A DNA stretch of 64,000 bases from Vagococcus allomyrinae (GTDB lineage: Bacteria > Bacillota > Bacilli > Lactobacillales > Vagococcaceae), in the NCBI RefSeq assembly GCF_017829975.1, contig NZ_JAEEGA010000001.1, positions 531,373 through 595,372 of the forward strand, read 5' to 3'. The translations under genes and the position numbers were made by a program. This document shows positions 17,024 through 25,571 of this stretch, in pieces (position 1 is the first letter of the stretch; each line of letters begins with the position of its first letter). Below the pieces are notes generated by a model, which saw only the letters and a list, made by a program, of their open reading frames with translations, did no database searches and had not been told where the DNA came from.

Positions 17024-17368
17024 ATGACAGTTAATATTTACGATAGTGCGAATCAAATTGAAAGAGAAATTCGCCAGTTGCCAGAATTTTTGGCGTTAAA
17101 AGAAGCCTTTGATGTGGTTAAAGGCGATGAAGAGGCATATGCCCTATTTAAACAATTCCAAAACTTACAAGTTGAATTACAACAAAAACAAATGCAAGGC
17201 GAAGAATTCTCTGACGAAGATGCTGCGCAAGCTCAGGAATTAGCTGGCAAAGTTCAAGAGTCAAGTCTTATCAATGACTTGATGACAAAAGAACAAACCT
17301 TTAGTATGATTGTCAATGATTTAAACCGTATTATCATGAAACCTATTCAAGAATTATATGCTGACTAA
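17024..17368 (+). CDS. yheA: UPF0342 / YheA family (Com_YlbF) protein
   Basis: 114-residue, soluble, mostly helical protein of the YheA/UPF0342 branch of the YlbF-YmcA superfamily. Typical segments are [19 protein letters not shown] at the N-terminus, the Gln-rich helix [20 protein letters not shown] and [17 protein letters not shown] at the C-terminus. Function unknown; relatives YlbF and YmcA form a complex that affects RNase Y. Start ATG 17024 with AGAAGG upstream; the TTG at 17003 has no ribosome site. It lies upstream of yhaO-yhaN-yhaM, an association also seen in Bacillus. A terminator and then an intergenic repeat separate it from yhaO. Confidence 0.92.
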   Translation: MTVNIYDSANQIEREIRQLPEFLALKEAFDVVKGDEEAYALFKQFQNLQVELQQKQMQGEEFSDEDAAQAQELAGKVQESSLINDLMTKEQTFSMIVNDLNRIIMKPIQELYAD

Positions 17369-17380
17369 TTAAGTTGTCAG

Positions 17381-17415
17381 TGGCCCTTTTGTCATTTTGG
17401 CAAGGGCTTTTTTTA
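17381..17415 (+). terminator. yheA terminator
   Basis: GCCCTT (17383-17388) pairs with AAGGGC (17402-17407), followed by TTTTTTT. The repeat element begins just beyond. Confidence 0.78.
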
Positions 17416-17420
17416 CTCTA

Positions 17421-17662
17421 TAGGAAAGTATGACACTTTTTTTCTATTGTAGTTTGGATCCACCTTCACGAAGCAACACTGCGCTTCGAACTCAACCAAG
17501 GCTAAAGACTCTTCGACCTTCAATGCTCGAGGCTTCAGCGTATAGCAATTGATGAGATCGGAACGCAGAGCCATTATTTTTACAAATTTATTTGTTAGAG
17601 ATAAGGGACAACGAAGTGAAGCACTAAGAGCAGCGGCAACGCCTCGTTTAGCTTTTCTTAAT
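17421..17662. repeat. Intergenic repeat, copy 1
   Basis: About 242 bases with no credible gene, clearly related to 49667-49926. Shared blocks: TAGGAAAGTA at the left end, GTAGTTTGGATCCA (near 17449-17462), a CTCTTCGA block, TTAGAGATAAGGGAC (near 17596-17610) and CGGCAACGCCTCG ... AGCTTTTCTTA at the right end. A hairpin ACAAAT-TT-ATTTGT (17582-17595) and a longer imperfect pairing of 17570-17582 with 17625-17637 are present. It starts directly behind the yheA terminator. The remaining bases up to yhaO (17663-17752) show nothing else. Confidence 0.85.
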
Positions 17663-17752
17663 TAATGGTTTTTTTCGAGCTATTTCGCAGATAGACACTA
17701 GTAATTTAGGCCAAAAGTCAGTATGATTGAAAGAGTGAAAGGAGTTTTTTCA

Positions 17753-18985
17753 GTGAAATTTATTCATTTAGCAGATTTACATTTAGATCAACCTTTTGAA
17801 GGCTTAGGAAAGCTCCCGGCTCGTTTATTAGCTGAATTGGTGGGGCAACATGAAAAGATGATTAAACAAGTTGTTCAACAAGCAATTACAGAAAATGTTG
17901 ATTTCGTTTTAATTGTCGGAGATACTTTTCATCATTCAGCGGTGACAATCCAAACACAACAACTATTAATAAATGCGATGGCTCGTTTAAAGCGACATCA
18001 AATTCCAGTTATCATGAGTTTTGGTAATCATGATTATTATGTACCAGATAATTATTGGTTCGACTTTCCCGAGAATGTGACACTATTGAAGGAACAGTCC
18101 GTAACAACGCATCATTTAACGACGAAACAGCAAGAAAAAGTGGCGATTTCTGGCTTTTCATATGAAGATCGCTGGATTAATGAAAGCAAGATCTCAGAGT
18201 TTCCGACAAGAGATCACCAAGCAACCTATCATATCGGGTTGTACCATGGCCAGCAAGGAAAAACAGATAGCACACAGCAATATGCTCCCTTTACTTTAGG
18301 AGAGATGAAAGCCAAAGGGTACGATTACTGGGCGCTCGGTCATATTCACCAACCGACGGTATTAAGCAATGATCCTTTAATGATTTATCCTGGGAGTCCT
18401 TTAGGTCATACCAAAAAAGAAGCTAGTAGTGCGGGGGTTCTAGTAGTTGAAACTGGAGCAGATGGTTGGCACTATCATTGGAAGTCTTTAAATCAGGTAG
18501 TTTGGTCGACTGAAACCTTTGAGTTGAGTCAAGTGACATCGACAAAAAGCTTATTACAAGAACTTCTCAACATGTTGCGAGAAAGGGCTCAGCAGTCGGT
18601 TATTAAGTTGACTAGCATCGTATTACTGGGAAGCAATGCTGAATTGGAGGAGCCGTTGGACACTGAATTGCGCAGTGGTGGGTTATTAACGTATTTGCAG
18701 GCAGAACTAGGTCAAGAGGATCAGTTGGTTTGGCCATTTGAGATTAAACGTCGATTGGATGAAGACACCATGGAACTTCCTTTAGGGGTGACGCGGGAGC
18801 TGATCTCCCAATTGAGCCAGCGCTATTTGACAGAGGTCGATTTTAATGAATTAATGGGTGATATTCATCGACAGGCAGACCTTAGTCGTCTAGTAGAAAT
18901 AAACGAAGAGCTGAGACAGGAATTAGTGACAGATGCTGAAGAACTGTTAGTTCGTGAATTAGGTGGTGGTAAAAATGATCATTAA
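17753..18985 (+). CDS. yhaO: YhaO-like DNA repair metallophosphoesterase (SbcD/Mre11 type)
   Basis: 410-residue calcineurin-like phosphoesterase of the SbcD/Mre11 group, probably a DNA exonuclease partner of YhaN. Metal-binding motifs in order: LADLHLDQPF (residue ~8), GDTFHH (near 60), FGNHDYY (near 100) and GHIHQP (near 200). The C-terminal ~150 residues are the accessory domain. Start chosen at GTG 17753, 8 bases after AAAGGAG; an ATG at 17723 lies upstream of that site. The 3' end overlaps yhaN by 11 bases, which indicates translational coupling. Confidence 0.93.
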   Translation: MKFIHLADLHLDQPFEGLGKLPARLLAELVGQHEKMIKQVVQQAITENVDFVLIVGDTFHHSAVTIQTQQLLINAMARLKRHQIPVIMSFGNHDYYVPDNYWFDFPENVTLLKEQSVTTHHLTTKQQEKVAISGFSYEDRWINESKISEFPTRDHQATYHIGLYHGQQGKTDSTQQYAPFTLGEMKAKGYDYWALGHIHQPTVLSNDPLMIYPGSPLGHTKKEASSAGVLVVETGADGWHYHWKSLNQVVWSTETFELSQVTSTKSLLQELLNMLRERAQQSVIKLTSIVLLGSNAELEEPLDTELRSGGLLTYLQAELGQEDQLVWPFEIKRRLDEDTMELPLGVTRELISQLSQRYLTEVDFNELMGDIHRQADLSRLVEINEELRQELVTDAEELLVRELGGGKNDH

Positions 18986-21653
18986 GCGTTTGGAGATAGT
19001 TGGTTTTGGGAAATGGCAAGATAAAACAATTGAATTTGATCCGACCTTTCAACTAATTCACGGCGATAATGAGGCTGGTAAATCAACGATTTACCAGTTT
19101 ATTAGAGAAATTTTATTTGGGTTTCCGTATAAACGCCAAAATTTTAAAGACTATACGCCCAAAAGCAACAGTCTTTATGGCGGTAGGGTTATTTTTGAGC
19201 ACCCAATTCAAGGGGAAATTATGGTGGAGCGAATCAAAACGACCAACCGTGGCAAAGCCCATGTTTACTTTAAACAAGGGCAAGTTGGGGATGAGAATAC
19301 TTTGAAAGAGTTGCTGTCACCATTGACTTTGGAAGTATTTGATGAGGCGTTTAGCTTGCAGCAAGAACAATTGTTGGAGATTAAGAATTTAAGTGAGCAA
19401 CGTCTGCAAAACTTATTACTAGCAGTAGGTCTTTCTGGTAATAAACGACTATTGGGGACAAAAGATGTTTTGCGCCAACGCCAGCAAGAATTGTACAAAC
19501 CCACAGGGCGATTGCCTGAACTCAATCAAAAACTCGCTGATTATCAAGAACTTAAACAGTTGGTGAAACAAAAAGAGCAGAATGAAAAGGAATATCGCAA
19601 ACAATTGCAAGCCGCCAATTATTTTGAAGAACAATTGGCAATTGGGCAAGAGCAGTTTGCTGAGTCAGAAGCAGAATTACAGCGTCTAAAACAGCAACAG
19701 CAGCTATTTCCCTTGTATGAAGAACGGAAACAATTGATTAACATTACGAATTATCGCCAAGAAGACCAAGTGGCAGCTGAAAAGATGGCAAAGGCCGCTA
19801 AAGCCTACGAAAACTACTTATTTTTACTTAGTCAAGAACAGCACTATCAAGAATTAAAAACCGAGCAATTATTAGCTAGTCAGGAAAGCCCCGCCTCCCT
19901 TTTTTATTTGAAACACGAACGGGAAATTCAAGCATTGGCTGACAAACAGTCGACTGTTGAGACGGCCCTGAGTCGTCATCGGTGGCTGACTGAGATTTTA
20001 GCGCAACGAGAAGCAGAGCTACATCAATTAAAAAATCAGCTTAATTTACCTGATGAAGAAGAAAATTGGTCACCTGATGAGTCTGTCAAAGTTAATATCA
20101 CGGCACTAGCGGAAAAGGAGAAAGAGTTAGAAGAAGCGCTCCACAAACAAGAGCTGGCTTTTGATCAACAGATGAAAGCTTTGGATCAAATCCAAAACCC
20201 TGATCCCTTTGTTATTGGACAACGAACGCGGACTGAGTCAGAGCCATCACTTGTTCAACAGTATCTGCTTGCTTTAATTGTGGCAGCTTTCGGGATGATA
20301 TTAATGGTCATCAAGCAGTTTCCACTAGGGTTGTTGGCTTGCTTAATCGCTGGTGTGATTGCTGTCTTGATCAGTTGGCGGAGGGTGCAAAAGGAGCACA
20401 CTGATATTCCTGAGCCACCTGCTAGATTAGACGAGCAAGTGGAGCGACTTGCAGCAGAATTGGAAGTCACTCAAAAACTGCTAGTAAATATTACGTATCA
20501 GAAAGTCGCTTTAGCCGAAACTTATCAGTTTAAGGAAACAGAACCAATGACAAGTTGGTTGTTTGAGTTTCCGTTAAGAGAACGATTAGTTGCGGTTCAA
20601 AAGGAACGAGAAACAGCCCTACTGGAATTAGGAGAAGTTCGAGAGGCCTTAGCTGAAAATAGGCAAGCTTTACGATTTATGTCCGAATGGTTACCGGTTG
20701 AATCAGAAGAGCTAGGATCTGTTTTTCGTAAGTTAGTTGAGTTTAACAAAGACATGCAGGCTAAACAGCAGATGGTGGCCGAACAAGACCAAGGAATCCA
20801 TCGTTGGCGTGAACCATTGAAGGATGTGCGAGAACGGTTGGCTGAGGTTTTGGCGGAAATCAATCAATTGATACCGACCATCTCCCAAGAAACGATTGAA
20901 GAATTGCCAATCCTCCTTGCCAGTGAGGAAGAAAGAACCAATCAGTTGATCGAAGTGGGTCACTTAACCCGGCAAATTCAAGAAGTATTTGATTTAGAAG
21001 CAGACTATCGTTTACCAGATATTGTCGCTAAAACCCATAGGCAAGATCTTAAGGTTACGGAATTAAAGAAGGCGAATGAGGATACTGTTCGTCATTTACA
21101 AGAAGTGACGTTTGCCATTCGTCAGCAAGAAACCGATGGTACTTTAAGTGAGCTGAATCAACAAAAAGAAAACAGTGAATCAGAACTTCGACAATTAACT
21201 GAAAACTGGATGACTTATCGTGTGAGTGAATCAGTTATGCAGGATGTCTTGGATTTCTTAGCAACTCAGCAATTACCAGTATTGTTGGCAACGACTAGTT
21301 CTTATTTTAAAGAATTGACCTTGGGGGCCTACCTTAAATGTCAAATGGACGCTGGCAAGCTAGTTGTTGTGACGAAAGCAGAAGAAATGTTACAACTTGG
21401 AGAGCTGTCTACGGGAACTCGTGATCAACTCTATATGGCGATTCGCCTGGCCTTTATTCAACTTCATAGCCAAGATCAGCTGGCGCCTGTTATAATAGAT
21501 GATGGCTGGCTGCATTATGATACCCATCGAAAACATCGTTTGTTCGAACTTTTGGGTCGATTAAGCAAAACGGTTCAGGTGATTTGTTTTACTTCAGATC
21601 AGGAATTACTGACTTATGCGAATGAAAAAAACTATCAAGTAGAACAGTTATAG
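18975..21653 (+). CDS. yhaN: YhaN-like AAA ATPase with coiled coils (SbcC/Rad50 type)
   Basis: 892-residue SMC/Rad50-like ATPase, predicted partner of the YhaO nuclease. Walker A IHGDNEAGKST is near residue 33. Long Gln/Glu/Lys-rich coiled coils run from about 190 to 420 and 500 to 760. Two hydrophobic segments near residues 425-465 (LALIVAAFGMILMVI, LGLLACLIAGVIAVLI) suggest a membrane hairpin in the middle. The C-terminal lobe has the ABC-type signature ELSTGTRDQLYMAIR and Walker B PVIIDDG. Start ATG 18975 behind GGTGGTAAAA, overlapping the end of yhaO. Confidence 0.92.
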   Translation: MIIKRLEIVGFGKWQDKTIEFDPTFQLIHGDNEAGKSTIYQFIREILFGFPYKRQNFKDYTPKSNSLYGGRVIFEHPIQGEIMVERIKTTNRGKAHVYFKQGQVGDENTLKELLSPLTLEVFDEAFSLQQEQLLEIKNLSEQRLQNLLLAVGLSGNKRLLGTKDVLRQRQQELYKPTGRLPELNQKLADYQELKQLVKQKEQNEKEYRKQLQAANYFEEQLAIGQEQFAESEAELQRLKQQQQLFPLYEERKQLINITNYRQEDQVAAEKMAKAAKAYENYLFLLSQEQHYQELKTEQLLASQESPASLFYLKHEREIQALADKQSTVETALSRHRWLTEILAQREAELHQLKNQLNLPDEEENWSPDESVKVNITALAEKEKELEEALHKQELAFDQQMKALDQIQNPDPFVIGQRTRTESEPSLVQQYLLALIVAAFGMILMVIKQFPLGLLACLIAGVIAVLISWRRVQKEHTDIPEPPARLDEQVERLAAELEVTQKLLVNITYQKVALAETYQFKETEPMTSWLFEFPLRERLVAVQKERETALLELGEVREALAENRQALRFMSEWLPVESEELGSVFRKLVEFNKDMQAKQQMVAEQDQGIHRWREPLKDVRERLAEVLAEINQLIPTISQETIEELPILLASEEERTNQLIEVGHLTRQIQEVFDLEADYRLPDIVAKTHRQDLKVTELKKANEDTVRHLQEVTFAIRQQETDGTLSELNQQKENSESELRQLTENWMTYRVSESVMQDVLDFLATQQLPVLLATTSSYFKELTLGAYLKCQMDAGKLVVVTKAEEMLQLGELSTGTRDQLYMAIRLAFIQLHSQDQLAPVIIDDGWLHYDTHRKHRLFELLGRLSKTVQVICFTSDQELLTYANEKNYQVEQL

Positions 21654-21697
21654 TTGTCGTTTTATGATTTTTTTTCTGATATCAATCACAAGGGAGT

Positions 21698-21723
21698 ATG
21701 ATAGTTGAATTGATAGCTATCAT
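21698..21723. promoter_or_regulatory. Inverted repeat upstream of yhaM
   Basis: ATGATAG (21698-21704) and CTATCAT (21717-21723), perfect arms with a 12-base spacer, 60 bases before the yhaM start. Possible operator or leader hairpin; role unknown. Confidence 0.3.
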
Positions 21724-21782
21724 GACGGTCTTTTATCAGAAACTGGTGAATCGAATAGCGATTTAAATTAGGAGGAGCTTCC

Positions 21783-22727
21783 ATGAAAAAATTAAGAGAA
21801 TTGGCAGTCGATGAAAATTTTGAGATCTTTGTCTTAGTGAAACAAGCAGATGTTAGAATCGCCAAAAATGGTAAGAAGTTTATTGCCTTTACCTTCCAAG
21901 ATACGTCGGGCGCAATAGATGGTAAATTTTGGGATGCTTCTGAGGATGAAATTTCGAAGTTTGTTGCTGGGAAAGTTGTTTTCTTAGGCGGTAAGCGAGA
22001 GGTTTACCAAAGCAACCCTCAAATTAAAATTCTTCATTTACGTTTGGCGACAGCTGAAGAGCCAAATCAGCCTCATTTATATATGGAAAAGGCGCCGATT
22101 CAACGTGAGGAGATGATAGAGGAAATCAATCAAACGATTTTTGATATTACCAATGCCACTTGGAATCGGATCGTCCGCCATTTAATGACTCAATTTCAAA
22201 CGGAGTTTTTTGATTATCCAGCTGCTAAACGAAACCATCATGCCTTTGCGGGAGGGTTGGCTTACCACACCGTTTCCATGTTGCGCTTGGCGAAATCCAT
22301 TTGTAAAGAATACCCGGATTTAAATGCTTCCTTACTTTATGCTGGAGTTATTTTACATGATTTGGGCAAGGTGATTGAATTATCTGGTCCTGTTTCAACA
22401 GAGTACACCTTGGCGGGAAATTTAATTGGTCATTTAGTGATTGTGGATGAGGAAATTACCAAAGCCTGCCAGACATTAAAATTAGATGAACGTTCTGAAG
22501 ATGTTGTTGTGTTGAAGCACATGATTTTAGCTCACCATGGCTTATTGGAATATGGTTCACCAGTTAGACCACGGATTTTAGAAGCGGAGGTCTTGCATCA
22601 AATTGATAATATGGATGCTTCCATCCAAATGATGCTCGGTTCCTTGAAGTTAATTGAACCGGGGGAATACACCGAACGAATATTTGGCATGGACAACCGA
22701 AGTTTTTACCTGCCAAATGTGAAATAG
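21783..22727 (+). CDS. yhaM: 3'-5' exoribonuclease YhaM
   Basis: 314 residues, the usual YhaM length. The N-terminal OB-fold nucleic-acid-binding domain (FVLVKQADVRIAKNGKKFI, near residues 16-34) is followed by an HD metal-dependent nuclease domain: HHAFAGGLAYHTVSM (near 153-167), the HD pair in LHDLGKVIEL (near 195) and a later conserved histidine pair in LAHHGLLEYGSP. It trims RNA from the 3' end and can act on single-stranded DNA. Ribosome site AGGAGG 7 bases before ATG 21783. It follows yhaO-yhaN after 129 bases and has its own terminator. Confidence 0.95.
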   Translation: MKKLRELAVDENFEIFVLVKQADVRIAKNGKKFIAFTFQDTSGAIDGKFWDASEDEISKFVAGKVVFLGGKREVYQSNPQIKILHLRLATAEEPNQPHLYMEKAPIQREEMIEEINQTIFDITNATWNRIVRHLMTQFQTEFFDYPAAKRNHHAFAGGLAYHTVSMLRLAKSICKEYPDLNASLLYAGVILHDLGKVIELSGPVSTEYTLAGNLIGHLVIVDEEITKACQTLKLDERSEDVVVLKHMILAHHGLLEYGSPVRPRILEAEVLHQIDNMDASIQMMLGSLKLIEPGEYTERIFGMDNRSFYLPNVK

Positions 22728-22729
22728 CA

Positions 22730-22780
22730 AAATACGTCCCGACTTGATTGTTTGATCTAGTCGGGACGTATTTATTTTTG
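22730..22780 (+). terminator. yhaM terminator
   Basis: AAATACGTCCCGACT (22730-22744) pairs perfectly with AGTCGGGACGTATTT (22759-22773), followed by ATTTTTG. Confidence 0.92.
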
Positions 22781-22829
22781 TGAGACAAAGGCGAAAGTGG
22801 TCAGCGGCTTTTAAGCAATATGACCATTT

Positions 22830-23456
22830 TTATAATTGATAGTCGCTACCGATAAACGCTTCACCAATTTCAGTATCAAAAGGCAATTCTAAAATTCCAC
22901 GAGCTGTCGGCGCATTGGGAACGGCCAATTCACGTGCTGAGCAGATCATGCCATGGCTTTCTTGGCCACGCAGTTCACCAGGCCATATTATCAGACCATC
23001 AGGCATCATAGCACCAGGTTTAGCCACTACAACTTTTAAGCCAGCTTTAATGTTTGGGGCACCACAGACGATTTGTAAGACTTCGCCGTGATCAACTTCT
23101 GTTTGCGTAATAGAGAGATGGTCAGAATCAGGATGGGCTTTACAGCTTTTGACAAAACCGGTCACAATCTTTGGTGTTCGGTCAATACTGACTTGTTCTG
23201 AAAAACCTTCAGCGGCTAAAAGATGGTTAAGAGCGGTCAATTGCTCATCTGTTAAGTCGATCTGTCCTTTACCCACTAAATCAGTCAATGTTGATGAAAT
23301 TTTAAAGAAGTTCCAGCCAACAGTTTCTTTGGTATTCTTAACAAATACCCGGGTAATTGATCCGCGGGATTCGTGGTTAACCTCTTGTCCTTTTGCATTC
23401 GCAACGATTACCATCAGAGTATCGCCGACGGCATCTTTATTGTAACTAAAAATCAT
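22830..23456 (-). CDS. ytpR: YtpR family tRNA-binding domain protein
   Basis: 208 residues: an N-terminal DUF4479-type region, then a tRNA-binding OB fold like the N-terminus of PheRS beta and the C-terminus of MetRS. Visible features are VTGFVKSCKAHPDSDHLSI (near residues 100-120), QIVCGAPNIKAGLKVVVAKPGA and the GMICSARELAV motif. Presumed RNA binding; cellular role unclear. AAGGAG lies 6 bases before ATG 23456. It is the last gene of the minus-strand unit M42 peptidase - thioredoxin-like - USP - ytpR, close to the Bacillus ytoP-ytpP-ytpQ-ytpR order. Confidence 0.92.
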   Translation of the reverse strand: MIFSYNKDAVGDTLMVIVANAKGQEVNHESRGSITRVFVKNTKETVGWNFFKISSTLTDLVGKGQIDLTDEQLTALNHLLAAEGFSEQVSIDRTPKIVTGFVKSCKAHPDSDHLSITQTEVDHGEVLQIVCGAPNIKAGLKVVVAKPGAMMPDGLIIWPGELRGQESHGMICSARELAVPNAPTARGILELPFDTEIGEAFIGSDYQL

Positions 23457-23479
23457 GTTGAGCTCCTTTAATTAATATA

Positions 23480-23941
23480 TTATTCGCTAACAGTTGGACG
23501 GATTACTAAGACATCACAAGGAGCGTGGCGAATGACGTATTCACTAACACTTCCCATGACCAGCTTCTCCACAGCGCTAAGACCGGACTGTCCAACCATA
23601 ATTAAATCAATCTTGTATTTCTCAGGTAGTTCCTCTGCCATTAAAACTTTTGGAGAACCAAAGGCCAAAACGGTTTCTACATTGTCATACCCTTTCGAGT
23701 GAGCATAATCCTTATAAGTAGCTAACATTTCTTTTGATCGATCGGTTTCTTGTTGTAATAAATCAGCATTGGTTAAGGAATACCCCATGTTGCCGTAGAG
23801 ACGGTTTTCAATAATGTGGGCGACAACGACTCTCGCTTGATTTCGCTTGGCAACGGAGATAGCTTTATCAAAGGCTTCTTGAGCTTGATCGCTGCCATCA
23901 ATGCCGACTAAAATTCCTTGGTATTCTTGTGATTCTAACAT
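23480..23941 (-). CDS. Universal stress protein (UspA family)
   Basis: 153-residue UspA-fold protein. It has the N-terminal strand ILVGIDGSDQA (near residue 10) and the ATP-binding type loop GQSGLSAVEKLVMGSVS (near 120-136; G-x2-G-x9-G-S pattern), so it is likely to bind ATP. Role in stress survival is inferred from the family. Start chosen at ATG 23941, 8 bases after GGAAGG; the GTG three codons earlier overlaps that site. It occupies the position of ytpQ in the Bacillus order. Spacing to both neighbours is short, so it is within the operon. Confidence 0.92.
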   Translation of the reverse strand: MLESQEYQGILVGIDGSDQAQEAFDKAISVAKRNQARVVVAHIIENRLYGNMGYSLTNADLLQQETDRSKEMLATYKDYAHSKGYDNVETVLAFGSPKVLMAEELPEKYKIDLIMVGQSGLSAVEKLVMGSVSEYVIRHAPCDVLVIRPTVSE

Positions 23942-23960
23942 TTTCTTCACCTTCCTTAGG

Positions 23961-24272
23961 CTAGAGATTTGTTAAAAAAGTGACAATTTCTTCTTTGGTT
24001 TTACGTTGTTTATTAACAAGACGCCCAACCTCTTTGCCATCCTCAATCACAATAAAACTGGGAATGCCAAAGATGTTCCATTGGGAGCATAGCTCAAGAT
24101 AGTCATCACGGTCAACTTGAACAAACGTATAATCTGGAAATTCCGCTTCGATTTCCGGCATAACAGGCTTGATGTAAACGCAGTCACCGCACCAATCGGC
24201 GGTAAAGAAAAAGACGTGTTTACCTGTTTTCACATAACCTGCTATTTCTTCTAGAGATGTTGGAATAATCAC
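23961..24272 (-). CDS. ytpP: Thioredoxin-like protein (YtpP-like)
   Basis: 103-residue thioredoxin fold. The active site is ADWCGDC (near residues 25-31), with Asp at the second variable position instead of the GP of classical thioredoxin, and the cis-proline is in FGIPSF (near 70). Probably a redox or disulfide-handling protein with a specialised partner. The start is GTG 24272 with AGGTAG upstream. It lies 8 bases after the M42 peptidase stop and 20 bases before the USP start, so it is part of the four-gene unit. Distinct from the classical trxA at 38857. Confidence 0.92.
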   Translation of the reverse strand: MIIPTSLEEIAGYVKTGKHVFFFTADWCGDCVYIKPVMPEIEAEFPDYTFVQVDRDDYLELCSQWNIFGIPSFIVIEDGKEVGRLVNKQRKTKEEIVTFLTNL

Positions 24273-24280
24273 TTTGCTAC

Positions 24281-25357
24281 CTACTTTCCATAAATGATCG
24301 TGCTAATTTTTTCTGATGTTAAGCTGTTCATCGTTGTAATGACCATATCTTTAGCGGCTTGATAATCACTGATGCTAAACATGGTTTGATGGGTATGAAT
24401 GTAGCGGCCAGGAACGCCGATTACCGCACTTGGAATGCCATCGTTGACCATATGAGCTGCGCCAGCATCGGTACCACCTTTAGAAACAAAATACTGGTGT
24501 TTGATCTTGTGTGATTCAGCAACATCTAAGATAAATTCTCGCATGCGGCCCAAAGTAATCATACCAGGATCAAAAATCCGTACGAGGAAACCTTCTCCTA
24601 AATGACCGAAGGTATCTTTTTTGCCATCTAAATCATTGGCAGGGGAGCAATCCACAGCAAAAAATAAATCTGGTTTAAATTTATGTGTGGAGGGACGAGC
24701 GCCACGTAAGCCAACTTCTTCTTGAACGTTTGCTCCAGCTATTAGAGTGAATGGTAATTCCACGTCTTTTAGTGCTTCCAATGCTTCAATGACTAATGTG
24801 CAACCGTAACGGTTATCCCATGCCTTACTGATAATGTTTTTGCCGTTGGCGGTTTTTATTGTTTCAACATCTGGTACAATGCTGTCCCCAGGTCGCACTC
24901 CGAAGCTCTCGGCCTCTTCCTTGGATTCAAAGCCAGCATCAAACAGAATGTCAGAGACTTCTACCTTTGCTTGGCCATCTGTTCCTCTTAATAAATGTGG
25001 GGGAACAGAAGAGGAAATAACAGGATAGTCACCTTTACGAGTTTTTAAAGTAAAACGTTGTGCCGATACGACGTACGGATTCCATCCGCCTAAAGGAACG
25101 ATTCTAAAGAGACCATTTTCAGTTATTTGGGACAACATAAAGCCAACTTCATCCATATGTGCCGCTAACATAACGCGAGGTGCATTCTCAGTTTTACTTT
25201 TTTTAATGCCAAAAACCCCACCTAAGCCATCGAATTCGATTGAATCCACATAAGGGGCCATTTCTTTTTTCATAATATCACGGACATCGTCTTCAAATCC
25301 GCTAGTTCCCTGAGCTTCTGTCATTTTTTTGATTAGTTGAAATGTTTTTTCTTCCAT
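24281..25357 (-). CDS. M42 family glutamyl/leucyl aminopeptidase (YtoP/PepA)
   Basis: 358-residue di-metal aminopeptidase that removes N-terminal residues from peptides. Metal and catalytic segments in order: AAHMDEVGFM (near residue 65), WDNRYGCTL (near 180), VQEEVGLRGA (near 213, Glu base plus ligand), FFAVDCSP (near 233) and YIHTHQTMFS (near 320). Start taken as ATG 25357, because family members begin close to MEEKTFQLI. Its Shine-Dalgarno-like GAGGTGGGG lies 22 bases away, separated by a perfect hairpin; a longer form from GTG 25396 is less likely. First gene of the unit with ytpP, USP and ytpR. Confidence 0.93.
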   Translation of the reverse strand: MEEKTFQLIKKMTEAQGTSGFEDDVRDIMKKEMAPYVDSIEFDGLGGVFGIKKSKTENAPRVMLAAHMDEVGFMLSQITENGLFRIVPLGGWNPYVVSAQRFTLKTRKGDYPVISSSVPPHLLRGTDGQAKVEVSDILFDAGFESKEEAESFGVRPGDSIVPDVETIKTANGKNIISKAWDNRYGCTLVIEALEALKDVELPFTLIAGANVQEEVGLRGARPSTHKFKPDLFFAVDCSPANDLDGKKDTFGHLGEGFLVRIFDPGMITLGRMREFILDVAESHKIKHQYFVSKGGTDAGAAHMVNDGIPSAVIGVPGRYIHTHQTMFSISDYQAAKDMVITTMNSLTSEKISTIIYGK

Positions 25358-25363
25358 ATGATT

Positions 25364-25387
25364 CTCTGCAATTGCAGAGCCCCACCT
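25364..25387 (-). promoter_or_regulatory. Ribosome site separated from the start by a hairpin (M42 peptidase)
   Basis: On the minus strand, AGGTGGGG is followed at once by the perfect palindrome CTCTGCAATTGCAGAG (25364-25379; 6-bp stem, AATT loop), then AATCAT and the ATG. If the stem forms, the effective spacing from GGGG to ATG is 6 bases. Confidence 0.45.
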
Positions 25388-25571
25388 CACTTTCACTTGT
25401 TACGTATCATTATAACGCAAACTGTTTTTTTTTTCATGGATTTCTCCATATGGCTGAGAGAAAGAGGGGAATCTTTTTTTGTGGCTGGCCGTGAGGAACT
25501 ATTTTTGAAAAGGAAAAGGTATGTTAAAATTGAAAGAGAGGCTAAATCAATCATATTTTCAGGAGGTCAAA

